From an uncultured Paracoccaceae bacterium (lineage in GTDB: Bacteria > Pseudomonadota > Alphaproteobacteria > Rhodobacterales > Rhodobacteraceae), in contig CANMAI010000011.1 in NCBI GenBank assembly GCA_947495795.1, positions 1 through 64,000 on the forward strand: DNA of 64,000 nucleotides, given 5' to 3'. Both the position numbers and the translations under genes were made by a program. The notes below the pieces were generated by a model. That model saw nothing but the letters and a program-made list of their open reading frames with translations. It searched no databases and was not told the DNA's origin. Of the stretch, positions 1 through 8,278 are shown one piece after another (the stretch's first letter is position 1; the number at the start of each line of letters is the position of its first letter).

Positions 1-225
1 CGATCAATCTCCCGCATCAATACCGAAATTGAATCAGCGATCAGCACACTAAACAAGCAGAGTTTTTCAACACAATCAGCCCACAATGACCGATGCTGCA
101 GTGTGCATAAATGTCGGCTTCGGCATCAACAACCAAGGCGTTAACGAAAAATCAACTGCGCGTCCGACTAGCAAAGTCTATCGTCTCATTGGATTGCCAG
201 AAAAACTAGAAATCTGCAGATGACA
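1..225. other. No gene recognised at window edge
   Basis: This stretch is visibly more A/T-rich than the genes that follow. I see no open frame of useful length with a start and a ribosome binding site. It lies downstream of the leftward ydeI-like gene, so it probably contains the 3' untranslated end of that operon. No convincing terminator hairpin with a T-run could be found by eye. Confidence 0.5.
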
Positions 226-810
226 CTACATCTGCGGGATTTTCTCGTCCCGCGCCATGTAGTCAACAATTTGCGCGATCCGCTTGTTCCGTGTTTGTGA
301 TGTCTTGGCCAGCTTCACCCAGCGCAACAAATTACGCGTGTAAGACTGCGCACTTTGATCGAAGTTCTGCGCCGCATTCGGTGTGACATCAAGTGCTGCA
401 CGCAAATCATCAGGCACGATCAGTGCATCCACATCTGCCCAATAATCCCACAGCCCGTTTTTCTTGGACGCTGCAATTGATCTTAATGCGGCATCGGTCA
501 TTCGCCCATCCGCAATCAGCCGCGCAGCACGATCCTTATAGCTTTTGGCCCAAGCTTGGGTCTGTCGTGGTCCGATGATTTGCATTGTCCGATCATCATC
601 CAGTTTGCGGCGAATTCCGTCGATCCACCCGAAAGCGATAACCTCATCCAAAATATCCTGCGTGGACACATACTTGTCAGGCACGCTTTTCTTAAACGTC
701 ACCAGCCAGACGTTTTCCGGCTGAGTGTGATGCGCGGTGAGCCAATCGCGCAGCTCTGAAACAGAGCTGACCTGCACCTTCTCAAAACGGTCCGTTGCGA
801 TCCCGGCCAT
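226..810 (-). CDS. YdeI/OmpD-associated family protein
   Basis: A 194-residue soluble protein with the layout of the YdeI/OmpD-associated family. The N-terminal half carries the family-type segments VWLVTFKKS and EVIAFGWIDGIRRKLDDD, and the C-terminal half has the helical segment with RNLLRWVKLAKTSQTRNKRI. Members have been linked to resistance to antimicrobial peptides, but the biochemical role is not settled. Its start codon overlaps the stop of the upstream RND transporter gene by one base (TAATG), so it is the last gene of that efflux operon and is probably translated by re-initiation. There is no signal peptide, so it should be cytoplasmic. Confidence 0.8.
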   Translation of the reverse strand: MAGIATDRFEKVQVSSVSELRDWLTAHHTQPENVWLVTFKKSVPDKYVSTQDILDEVIAFGWIDGIRRKLDDDRTMQIIGPRQTQAWAKSYKDRAARLIADGRMTDAALRSIAASKKNGLWDYWADVDALIVPDDLRAALDVTPNAAQNFDQSAQSYTRNLLRWVKLAKTSQTRNKRIAQIVDYMARDEKIPQM

Positions 811-3800
811 TACGCCACTGCCAGTGCGCTGGCAGCGCGTTTGTCTGCGCGTCGTTCTTTGCGCAGATATGTGTGGTAGAGCACCGGCACGCCTATCAGC
901 GTCAGGATGGACGCAAAGCCGAGACCGCCCATGATCGTCACAGCCATCGCCGCAAAGAAACCATCCGCCAATAGCGGCAGCATTCCAAGGATCGTGGTCC
1001 CAGCAGCCAGCACAACGGGCCGCAATCGGCTTACACTTGCGGTGATGATCGCCTTATCCTGCGGCAACCCTTCTGCTTTCTGCGCATCGATCTCTTCAAC
1101 CAGCACAATGGCGTTTTTGATCAACATGCCAGACAGGGACAACAGCCCCAGCATCGCCGTAAAGCTGAACGCAAGGTTTGCATAAAGCAGGCCAAGCGCC
1201 ACGCCATTGATCGCCATTGGCACAATCGTCCAGATCACCGCTGTTTGGCGCAGTTTGCCAAACAGCAAAACGGTGATCAGCAGCATGGTTCCGAAGGCTA
1301 ATGGCATTTGGCGGCCAAGCGATGCTTGTGCCTCGCCCGCGCTCTCAAACTCGCCACCCCATTCAAGGCGGTAGCCAACGGGCAGATCAATCGCTTCGAT
1401 CAGGGGGCGGATTTCACCAAAAACGGTTGGTGGTGTTAGCCCGTCGATGACGTTCGCTTGCGCAGTGATTGTCGGGACACGGTTGCGCCGCTCAATTACC
1501 GGGTTTTCAGCCACCACTGCAAACCCGTCAATGACTTGGCTTAAGGGCAGATAGCCCCCGATGGCGTTTGAATAAACAATCTGGTCCAGAAGTTGCCCGT
1601 CACGTGCGGTCTCTTCGCGTGGCGTGCGCACGATAATGTCGATCAAGCGGTCTCGTTCGCGGTAAGTGCCTGCGGGTATCCCGTTCGTGGCTAGCGCAAT
1701 GGCATTTGCCACGTCGCTGCGTGCTATCCCGGCGGCTTGTGCGCGGTCTTCGGCATAGAGGGGGCGAGTTATGATCTCACGTTCGCGCCAGTCGCTGTGT
1801 TCACTATGTAGAAGCGGCGTGGCATCACGCAGGATATCAGTGGCTTGGGCAGCGAGTTGGCGCAACACGTCGGGGTCGGGGCCTGAAAAGCGCGCTTCAA
1901 TATCGGAACTGACGGGCGGGCCATAGATGATACGTTTCGTTTGCAGTTCCGCCCATGGCAGCGCTTCGATCCCGAACTGGTCTAGCTCGGCGCGTAACGC
2001 GGGGATTGCCTCTGGCGATGTGGCGCGGATAACCAGTTGCCCGTAAGAGCTGTCGCGACGCGCTGGGTTATAGGTGAGGATAAACCGCGTCAGACCTTGG
2101 CCAACGGTTGCCGTTACAGCTGCAACATCATCGCGGCCCAAAAGCCAGTCTTCGATGACCTTCAAATCATTTGAGACTTCGCCAATCGCGGTGCCTTGGG
2201 CGGCCTTATATTCAAGGTAAAACAACGGCGTTGTTGCGGGTGGAAAGAACTGTTGCTTGACCTGGGCAAAGGCCATCACGCAGGCGACAGTCGTGCCGAT
2301 CAACCCAGCAATGACCAACCATCGCAGCTTGAGCGCCCAGCGGACGACACCGCCATAGGCGCGAAAGACAGGGCCGTCATAGCCGGTATCATCACCGACC
2401 AGACCGCCAGTTTTGAACAAATAGTGACCCAACAGCGGCGTCACCGTCACGGCGACGAACCATGACAGCAACAGCGAGATTGCGATCACCGCAAAAAGCG
2501 AGAACATGAACTCGCCCGTTGCGTCAGGTGACAGACCGATCCCAGCAAAGGCCATAATGCCAATAATCGTCGCCCCCAGCAGTGGAATCTGGGTTTTCTT
2601 TGACGCAGTATCCGCAGCCTCGCGCGAGGAGCGCCCTTTGCGCATTTCCTGCTGCATGCCTTCCGCGATGACGATGCCATTGTCGACCAGCATACCCATC
2701 GCGATAATCAACGCGCCAAGGCTGATACGTTCGACTTTGACGTCAAAAAGATACATGAAAAAGAAGGTGGATGTGACAGTTAGCAACAACGACACGCCAA
2801 CGACAACAGCGGCGCGCGGTCCCATAAACAGCGCCAGAACCCCAATCACAACACCTACAGACATCGCTAGCGACACAAGGAAGCTGCCATTGGCATCGTC
2901 CACAACGCGATGTTGTTCGTAGATTGGCGTGACCGTGACGCCAACCGGCAAGAGATCTTCCAGGACCTTGAGCTCCGCCTCTACCCTCTGCCCAACAGTC
3001 ACAATATTCTCAGATAGCAAGCCAGACACACCAAGGGTAAACACCTCTTGACCGTTGTGGCGCAGAATGTGCTCGGGATCATCAACACGACCGCGGCTGA
3101 CTTCGGCGATATCAAGCAGGTTCAAAACCTCGCCCTGAAAACCAAACGTCAGGCCGCTGATCTCGCTTACGCTATCCTCGGCAGATGGGCCTTGAATGCG
3201 CAAATTGGCGCTTCCGTTGCTGACAAATCCTGTTGGATTAATTGCAGTTGACGCGCTGATCGCTCCGATGATCAGCCCCGGATCAATGCCAAGGGATGAT
3301 ACGATCTGCGAGGATGGTTCGACAAAGATCGCTTCTTCCGGGAGGCCTTGAATTTCGACGTTTGCGACCCCTTCGACGGTCAGCAGATCGCGGCGCATAA
3401 AGGTTGCGATGTCCCATATTTCGGCGTCCGAAAACCCCGGCGCCGATATGGCATATAGAATGCCGAACACGTCACCAAAGTCGTCGTTCACGATGGAGGG
3501 CAAGACACCATTTGGCAGTGCAGCCCTGGCATCTTCCACGCGGTCGCGCAGATCGTCCCATATTTGCGGCAGTTCATCGCCGCCAAATTGGTCTTTGACC
3601 TCAACCTCAATCACGGAACTGCCTTGGGTGTTGCGCGATGTGACTGTCTTGATCTCATCCATCTGCTGGATTTCGGCTTCCAGCACTTCTGATATTTCTG
3701 TCGCCACCTCTGCCGCCGTCGCGCCTGGATAGGGGGTGATCACCAAAGCGGATTTGAGAGTAAATGTGGGGTCTTCGAGCTTGCCTACCGACAAGTACCC

Positions 3801-3881
3801 TACCGCGCCACCGATCAGGGCGAAGGCCATGAAAAGCCACGTGTAGATTGGATATTCAATTGAGAAACGCGCGATTTTCAT
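810..3881 (-). CDS. RND efflux transporter permease (inner membrane)
   Basis: About 1,023 residues, the normal length for an AcrB-type RND permease. It shows the two-fold layout: a membrane helix near residues 10-25, a large periplasmic loop, a helix cluster around residues 330-530, a second loop, and a final helix cluster. The proton-relay helix reads GMLVDNGIVIAEG, with one Asp (VDN) where AcrB has two. This variant is seen in one RND subgroup. I prefer the ATG at 3881 (protein begins MKIARFS) over 3896, because a GGAG lies about 8 bases before it and the start then falls just after the stop of the membrane fusion protein gene. It forms an operon with that gene and the YdeI-like gene. The substrate cannot be told from sequence. 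Confidence 0.92.
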   Translation of the reverse strand: MKIARFSIEYPIYTWLFMAFALIGGAVGYLSVGKLEDPTFTLKSALVITPYPGATAAEVATEISEVLEAEIQQMDEIKTVTSRNTQGSSVIEVEVKDQFGGDELPQIWDDLRDRVEDARAALPNGVLPSIVNDDFGDVFGILYAISAPGFSDAEIWDIATFMRRDLLTVEGVANVEIQGLPEEAIFVEPSSQIVSSLGIDPGLIIGAISASTAINPTGFVSNGSANLRIQGPSAEDSVSEISGLTFGFQGEVLNLLDIAEVSRGRVDDPEHILRHNGQEVFTLGVSGLLSENIVTVGQRVEAELKVLEDLLPVGVTVTPIYEQHRVVDDANGSFLVSLAMSVGVVIGVLALFMGPRAAVVVGVSLLLTVTSTFFFMYLFDVKVERISLGALIIAMGMLVDNGIVIAEGMQQEMRKGRSSREAADTASKKTQIPLLGATIIGIMAFAGIGLSPDATGEFMFSLFAVIAISLLLSWFVAVTVTPLLGHYLFKTGGLVGDDTGYDGPVFRAYGGVVRWALKLRWLVIAGLIGTTVACVMAFAQVKQQFFPPATTPLFYLEYKAAQGTAIGEVSNDLKVIEDWLLGRDDVAAVTATVGQGLTRFILTYNPARRDSSYGQLVIRATSPEAIPALRAELDQFGIEALPWAELQTKRIIYGPPVSSDIEARFSGPDPDVLRQLAAQATDILRDATPLLHSEHSDWREREIITRPLYAEDRAQAAGIARSDVANAIALATNGIPAGTYRERDRLIDIIVRTPREETARDGQLLDQIVYSNAIGGYLPLSQVIDGFAVVAENPVIERRNRVPTITAQANVIDGLTPPTVFGEIRPLIEAIDLPVGYRLEWGGEFESAGEAQASLGRQMPLAFGTMLLITVLLFGKLRQTAVIWTIVPMAINGVALGLLYANLAFSFTAMLGLLSLSGMLIKNAIVLVEEIDAQKAEGLPQDKAIITASVSRLRPVVLAAGTTILGMLPLLADGFFAAMAVTIMGGLGFASILTLIGVPVLYHTYLRKERRADKRAASALAVA

Positions 3882-3885
3882 CAAC

Positions 3886-4962
3886 CTACTCCACACTCAT
3901 GCCAGTGAAGGGGCGCACGGTTTCGCCATCGCGCAGCATTTGAATGCCCGCACCAACAATCCACTGGTCTGATCCAAGGCCCGTAACAGTGATCTGCGCA
4001 CCATTGGCCGAAGCCACATTTACAGGCACTAAATCAACTGTGCCGTTTTCAGCGTCAGCATTGGGGGTGTAGACCATGACCTGCGCACCATCGTTGGTCA
4101 TCGTAACGGCTGATGGCGGCAGCGTTATCGCCGTTGCATCGCTGCCCCGCAAACGCGCGGTTACGGTCATTGAAGCGCCCGGAATAATCGCCGTGGACAC
4201 CTGAGTGGACGGCAAAGCAAGTGTGACACGGTAACTTTGGCCGATGCTTTGCGTCTCTGCGTTGAATTCCCGCAAGGTCAATGGCACTTCGCCCTCAAAT
4301 AGAGGGGATTTGCCGACAAAACTGATACCTTCAACATCAGATAAACTTTGAAACAGCCGCTCTGGCACGTCAATTTCAACGCGAACTTCAGACATGTCAT
4401 GCAATCGCACGATGGGTTGGCCCGGCGATACATTGGCGAAATTGGGCGTCAGACGAGATGCCACCAGCGCGCGGAACGGGGCGTGGAGTGCTGCGTCCTC
4501 AAGCGCATCTGTCGCCTCGCGCAGCGCCACCGCGGCCAGATCACGCGCCGTTTCGGCATTCTCGGCCTGCGTTGCTGAGGCCGCGTTCGATTGGACAAGC
4601 GTTTGGGCGCGCGTCAGATCACGATTGGCTTGTGCGAGCTGTAGGGTCGCACGTTCGACTGCGCGCTCAAATGGGGCCAAGTCCATTGCAGCAATTTGGA
4701 CCCCTTCCTCAAGAAACCGGCCTTCTTGGGCATCAAACATGATCAACCGCCCACCAACCTCAAACGACAGATCAACCGTTTCGCGCGCCGCTACCTGACC
4801 GAAAAACACGCGCTCAAGCTGCGCAGCGCCGCCCCCCCCCTGGATCAGCTTAACCGCCCGTATAGGCGCGGGGTCGCCCGACGGGGTCAAATCTTCGGTG
4901 TCTTGGGCGTGCAATGGAACGGCCAAAGAAAGGATGGCAGCGAATAGGATGGTCGGTCTCAT
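3886..4962 (-). CDS. RND efflux membrane fusion protein
   Basis: A 358-residue HlyD/AcrA-type periplasmic adaptor. It starts with a short signal peptide (hydrophobic stretch to about residue 19, ending HAQ). It then has the lipoyl-like half-motif around DLSFEVGGRLIMFDAQEGRFLEEG, an alpha-helical hairpin rich in Ala, Gln and Glu (about residues 85-145), the second lipoyl half ending PFRALVASRL, and beta-barrel and membrane-proximal regions. It would link the RND permease to an outer-membrane channel, and no channel gene is in the window. It is the first gene of the leftward efflux operon, and its promoter region carries the palindromes described at 4981-5044. Confidence 0.9.
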   Translation of the reverse strand: MRPTILFAAILSLAVPLHAQDTEDLTPSGDPAPIRAVKLIQGGGGAAQLERVFFGQVAARETVDLSFEVGGRLIMFDAQEGRFLEEGVQIAAMDLAPFERAVERATLQLAQANRDLTRAQTLVQSNAASATQAENAETARDLAAVALREATDALEDAALHAPFRALVASRLTPNFANVSPGQPIVRLHDMSEVRVEIDVPERLFQSLSDVEGISFVGKSPLFEGEVPLTLREFNAETQSIGQSYRVTLALPSTQVSTAIIPGASMTVTARLRGSDATAITLPPSAVTMTNDGAQVMVYTPNADAENGTVDLVPVNVASANGAQITVTGLGSDQWIVGAGIQMLRDGETVRPFTGMSVE

Positions 4963-4980
4963 CTGTCGACTTTCTGCATG

Positions 4981-5044
4981 GGTACTGCGCCGTACCTAGA
5001 GCATGCCACCAAGACGGCAAGTCAAAAGAGTACGGAGCCGTACT
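4981..5044. promoter_or_regulatory. Two 16-bp palindromic operators between TetR gene and RND operon
   Basis: GGTACTGCGCCGTACC (4981-4996) and AGTACGGAGCCGTACT (5029-5044) are two near-perfect palindromes sharing the pattern RGTACkGmGCCGTACY, spaced 48 bp apart. They lie between the divergent efflux operon (start 4962) and the tetR-type gene (start 5079). This is the usual arrangement for a TetR-family autorepressor that also controls its neighbour. The match between this repressor and these sites is inferred. Confidence 0.75.
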
Positions 5045-5078
5045 TTTCTTTTCGCAGCGCGCGGCATAGGTGTGTATT

Positions 5079-5726
5079 ATGAGTAAGCAACCATCATACG
5101 ACCGCATTCTGCACACGGCACGTCGGCTGTTTTTCGAACACGGCTTTGAAAAAGTGTCCACGGATCTGCTCGCGCGCGAGGCGGCAGTATCCAAAGCGTC
5201 AATCTACCGGCACTTTGAAAACATGGCCGATATCCTACGCTGCGTGACCGAAGCCGAGGCAGTAAAATTCCGTGAAGTGACCCCGCCCAAAACCGAAACG
5301 ATCCCGGAACTTCGCGAGGCACTGGTCCGGTATGGTACCAAGCTTTTGACGTTTTTGAACGCCCGCGACACGATGGAATTTGCGCGCCTGATGCATGAAG
5401 AGGCACGCGGCAATCCCCATATCGGGCAAACATTCTTTGATGCAGCATATGGTCAGACCCAAAAGGATTTTGCCTTGATGTTCCAGTTGGCACAAACCAA
5501 TGGCGTTTTGTCAGACGCAACAGATCCGATGGATATCGCCGAAGACCTGATGGGTCTGCTCGAAGGTCTGGGGATGGTGCGCGTACAATTGGGGGTCATC
5601 AAGGTGCCGTACATCGACGTCGAAAAGCGCACGACGCGCGCAGTGGCCACGATCTTACGCATGCATGAAGCAACACCTAAGCCTGCACGCAGCAAAGGAC
5701 GGCCCTCCCACGACCCTGATCTCTGA
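5079..5726 (+). CDS. TetR/AcrR-family transcriptional regulator
   Basis: About 215 residues. The N-terminal 50 residues form the TetR DNA-binding domain: RILHTARRLFFEHGFEKVS followed by the helix-turn-helix LLAREAAVSKASIYRHF. The C-terminal part is an AefR-like helical ligand-binding domain with a conserved look (EFARLMHEEARGNPHIGQTFFD). The ATG at 5079 is chosen over the GTG at 5070, as both are in frame and the ATG is closer to the conserved region. It is transcribed away from the RND operon, and two palindromes lie between them. It is probably a drug-responsive repressor of that pump and of itself. Confidence 0.9.
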   Translation: MSKQPSYDRILHTARRLFFEHGFEKVSTDLLAREAAVSKASIYRHFENMADILRCVTEAEAVKFREVTPPKTETIPELREALVRYGTKLLTFLNARDTMEFARLMHEEARGNPHIGQTFFDAAYGQTQKDFALMFQLAQTNGVLSDATDPMDIAEDLMGLLEGLGMVRVQLGVIKVPYIDVEKRTTRAVATILRMHEATPKPARSKGRPSHDPDL

Positions 5727-6114
5727 CGCTTCGTTTGACCTGTTGGCCCAGCTTTCGCAGAACAATACCAAAGACTGGTATGATGTACATAAAGCAGACA
5801 TAAAACGCACTGCTAGACTCCCTTTGACGAGATGCTTGAGCATGTTTGAAACGGTTTGATTGATGGCCCGCTCCCGCTTGAAGGAAGTGGGAAAACGATG
5901 TTTCACATGAACCGCGACGTACGTTTTTCCAAAGACAAGAGCCCTTACTAAGTATCCGTTTCTGGGCTTTTGACACCAAGTGGAACCAAATCCGAAATGG
6001 TAGGCATGGTTTACACTGAACTGAATACGACAGGCGGTTGGGTCGCGGGCGGGTTTTACCGATTGCCAACAGCCCAGCTTGGCCTGATCAGACAGCATAT
6101 TGCTGCGAACTAGG
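5665..6114 (+). pseudogene. Decayed DUF2461 (TIGR02453) family gene
   Basis: Reading across frames recovers a recognisable DUF2461 protein. FDLLAQLSQNNTKDWYDVHKA lies in one frame (about 5725-5790). After a frameshift and an apparent internal deletion near 5818-5825, a second frame gives PFDEMLEHV, then KTMFHMNRDVRFSKDKSPY, then SGLLTPSGTKSE and GGWVAGGFYRLPTAQLGLI, ending at a stop near 6114. In-frame stops interrupt the second frame at about 5847 and 5958. The C-terminal third of the family is absent. The 5' end overlaps the end of the tetR-type gene. A working product is very unlikely. Confidence 0.8.
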
Positions 6115-6519
6115 CGGTATGCTTCAATCTTGGCCCCCTGATATAGCCGGTGTCAAATACATACGTTTAGGCATCTACCAAATCGCCATTTTTGCGAGTT
6201 CGCTAAGGGGAATTACTTGGAAGCGGCCCTTGGCGCAGACGCAGCGGAATGGCGCTTCTCTAATCGGGCGTTTGGGTCAAGTCTAAATCATCGTCATCAT
6301 CTCGCTCTTACAGGGATCGTTGTCTCTCATCCGGGTCACGCTTCTCTTCGCAGTCATTGTTAGCCCGGTTCGGTTGGGCTGCTGCATGCATGTGTCGGAT
6401 TGGTTGTGAAGCGCCCCGCTTTGTCTCGCGCTTGTCAGTCGCAGCACCATTATTCGGCGTCATTCACAGACCTCGTCCGGTGAGGGACGAACCCGTCAAT
6501 CATGATTGGAAGGGGTCGA
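6115..6519. other. Degenerate intergenic DNA next to an IS element
   Basis: There is no intact gene. An open stretch in one frame from about 6215 to 6362 reads like a coding fragment (EAALGADAAEWRFSNRAFG then NHRHHLALTG), but it has no start and I do not recognise the family. The right part runs up to the IS110-type transposase stop and may contain the right end of that element. Confidence 0.4.
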
Positions 6520-7560
6520 TCAGATCATGTGGCCCCCTTTCAATGGTTCATGACGGAATTCGGTACCGTCTGCCCACATGCGATGCATGATGACGGCAAG
6601 TTTTCTGGCAACAGCGACGACCGCACGTCGACGGCCCTTACGACGCATTAAACGTAGGCCCCAACTTTTGATCTTGGAACTGGCAACAGATCGCATCATC
6701 ATCGCGTTGGCGGCGCTGTAGAGCGTCGCCCGAACGTCAGGATCACCCGCCTTTGAGATGCGGCCTGGATTATCCATTTCACCAGACTGGTATCGCCTCG
6801 GCGTAAGCCCAAAGTGAGCAGCAACTGTGCGCGAGCTGGTAAACCGTGATGGATCATCCACTGCGGCGCGGAACGTCAATGCTGCAATGGGGCCAACCCC
6901 CGGAATCGCCATGAAGCGCAAACACGTCTCATCATTGCTTGCGGCCTGTTTCACGCGCCGATCCAGCTCGCGGTAGGTCCGGTAAAGCACCGCCCGCGCA
7001 TCAAGCAACGGCAAAAGCGCGTGTGATAAATCATCATCGGCTTCAATCAATGGTCTGACACGTTCATCAAATGATCCCTGATCGACACGGGATGGGAGTC
7101 GAAGACCAAATATTCTGAACAGGCCACGCACTTCGTTTGCCAGATCAATGCATTTCTTCTGGACCGCCTTCCGGCTACTCAGCAGCGCTCGGAGCGCATG
7201 CGCTTCTCTGCTCTTATTATAGACCGGGCTATACCAGCCAGAGCGCAGCACCTGTGCGATCCCACGGGCGTCTGTCTTGTCGGTCTTATTGCGCATCGCC
7301 GACAGTGCTGCATTCACCTGTCGCGCTTCCATGTAGACGACGTCAAAACCAGCCCCACGTAGGCCAAAGAAAAGATGCTGGCTCATCGCACCGGCTTCAA
7401 AGCCAATCTGCATCACTGACTTCGGCAAGTCCCGCAAACAGTGGAGGATATCCTCAATCTCGCAAGCGACGGAGCGTTCAAAAACCAGCCTGCCATCGGT
7501 ATCAATCACGCAAACTGCGACAGTTCTCAACGACACATCCAGTCCAACATAGTAATCCAT
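6520..7560 (-). CDS. IS110-family transposase
   Basis: A 346-residue transposase of the IS110 family (DEDD RuvC-like N-terminus plus transposase_20 C-terminus). The N-terminal acidic motif is YVGLDVSLRTVAVCVID. Further acidic residues are in IGFEAGAMS and in NKTDKTDARGIAQ (DxxD). The C-terminal domain has FMAIPGVGPIAALTFRAAV (helix-hairpin-helix-like) and the serine region around ISKAGDPDVRATLY. The frame is complete, with GAGGAG shortly before the ATG. IS110 elements lack ordinary inverted repeats and use a bridge RNA from the non-coding end, so the outer limits cannot be fixed by eye. Confidence 0.92.
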   Translation of the reverse strand: MDYYVGLDVSLRTVAVCVIDTDGRLVFERSVACEIEDILHCLRDLPKSVMQIGFEAGAMSQHLFFGLRGAGFDVVYMEARQVNAALSAMRNKTDKTDARGIAQVLRSGWYSPVYNKSREAHALRALLSSRKAVQKKCIDLANEVRGLFRIFGLRLPSRVDQGSFDERVRPLIEADDDLSHALLPLLDARAVLYRTYRELDRRVKQAASNDETCLRFMAIPGVGPIAALTFRAAVDDPSRFTSSRTVAAHFGLTPRRYQSGEMDNPGRISKAGDPDVRATLYSAANAMMMRSVASSKIKSWGLRLMRRKGRRRAVVAVARKLAVIMHRMWADGTEFRHEPLKGGHMI

Positions 7561-7630
7561 TTCGTTCTCCTCAAATTGCAGAAATACTCTGCAACTCTAT
7601 CAAGAACCTGACCCCATTATCTGGTCAGCC
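6520..7630 (-). mobile_element. IS110-family insertion sequence (minimal extent)
   Basis: The coding part plus the first 70 bases of its 5' flank, which contains two hairpins. This is a minimum; the true ends should be sought by comparing with empty sites. The element sits between two decayed genes, in a region that already shows much gene loss. Confidence 0.5.
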
Positions 7631-7863
7631 CGATTACCCATGCTTTGTCCCGCGAAGTGTGAGTTCGACGAAGCCAGGAGTTCGCACTTGCAGCGAATGA
7701 CCGCAAATGCGGGCTGCGATCGCAGCATCCGATAAGGTCCTTAGAGTCCGGTTTGGACCGAACCCTTCGGTCGCTTCGTTGGCGGTAAAATTGCAAGTCA
7801 AAGCTCTGCGGCGGTGTCCAGAGACTTTCGCTGTTTTGAAGCCTCTTGGATGTCCGGTCTCCT
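7561..7863. other. Non-coding flank of IS110 with two hairpins
   Basis: Two small hairpins lie just upstream of the transposase on its own strand: TGCAGA/TCTGCA (7577-7593) and CTGACC/GGTCAG (7608-7628). They are candidates for the structured part of an IS110 bridge RNA, which in the IS110 group comes from the transposase-upstream end. From about 7640 to 7863 I see no gene. Confidence 0.4.
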
Positions 7864-8195
7864 CTACTGAACGGGATTGAGGGTCTGCCCGTTACCCATA
7901 CTCAAACCGCCGTTTGCAGCAATCGACACCGGTCCGCACCGTTCGCCGCCGCGCGGAGTCGTCATGCACATCTCGGACCCTGACAGCGACCAGGCCCCTT
8001 CACGTGCGCCCATCGGCGTTTGAAGAGCGACCGTTCCGCCTTCATGAAGGTCATCTGAACAGTCATACCCATACGGCGCGTTTCAAACGCTTTACCTGTG
8101 ATGTGGGACCGGATTTCCGCCTCGCTTTGCGCTGCGACGGAAACCGGCGCGAGCAGCGTAGAAAGACAGAGGGTGATCAGAAGTCTTCGGGTCAT
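7864..8195 (-). pseudogene. Frameshifted small exported protein
   Basis: It starts at 8195 with a clear signal peptide (TRRLLITLCLSTLLAPVSVAAQ) and GGAG at proper spacing. The first frame continues to VQMTF near 8050. The matching continuation lies in another frame: EGGTVALQTPMGAREGAWSL, then SGSEMCMTTPRGGERCG, ending NGQTLNPVQ at a stop at 7864. A single-base deletion near 8047-8052 would explain it. If repaired, the product would be about 110 residues, resembling small exported proteins with a Trp/Cys beta pattern. It is divergent from the second tetR-type gene and shares its operator region. Confidence 0.65.
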
Positions 8196-8208
8196 TGGCA
8201 TCTCCAAT

Positions 8209-8264
8209 TCAAACACTTGATTGAAATAGGATTGCGGAGTAAGGAATGTCAAACACTTGTTTGA
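8209..8264. promoter_or_regulatory. Paired palindromic operators before the second TetR gene
   Basis: TCAAACACTTGATTGA (8209-8224) and TCAAACACTTGTTTGA (8249-8264) are two 16-bp near-palindromes, 40 bp apart. They lie between the divergent exported-protein gene and the regulator at 8279. The second would overlap the coding region if the upstream ATG at 8246 were used, which favours the start at 8279. They are probable binding sites of the adjacent CerR/CecR-type repressor (inference). Confidence 0.75.
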
Positions 8265-8278
8265 AACAGGTCCATGAC

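Noticed and set aside
8246-8278. Upstream in-frame ATG of the CerR/CecR-type regulator
   Set aside because: Using it would put the second operator palindrome inside the coding region; the ATG at 8279 directly precedes the conserved domain.
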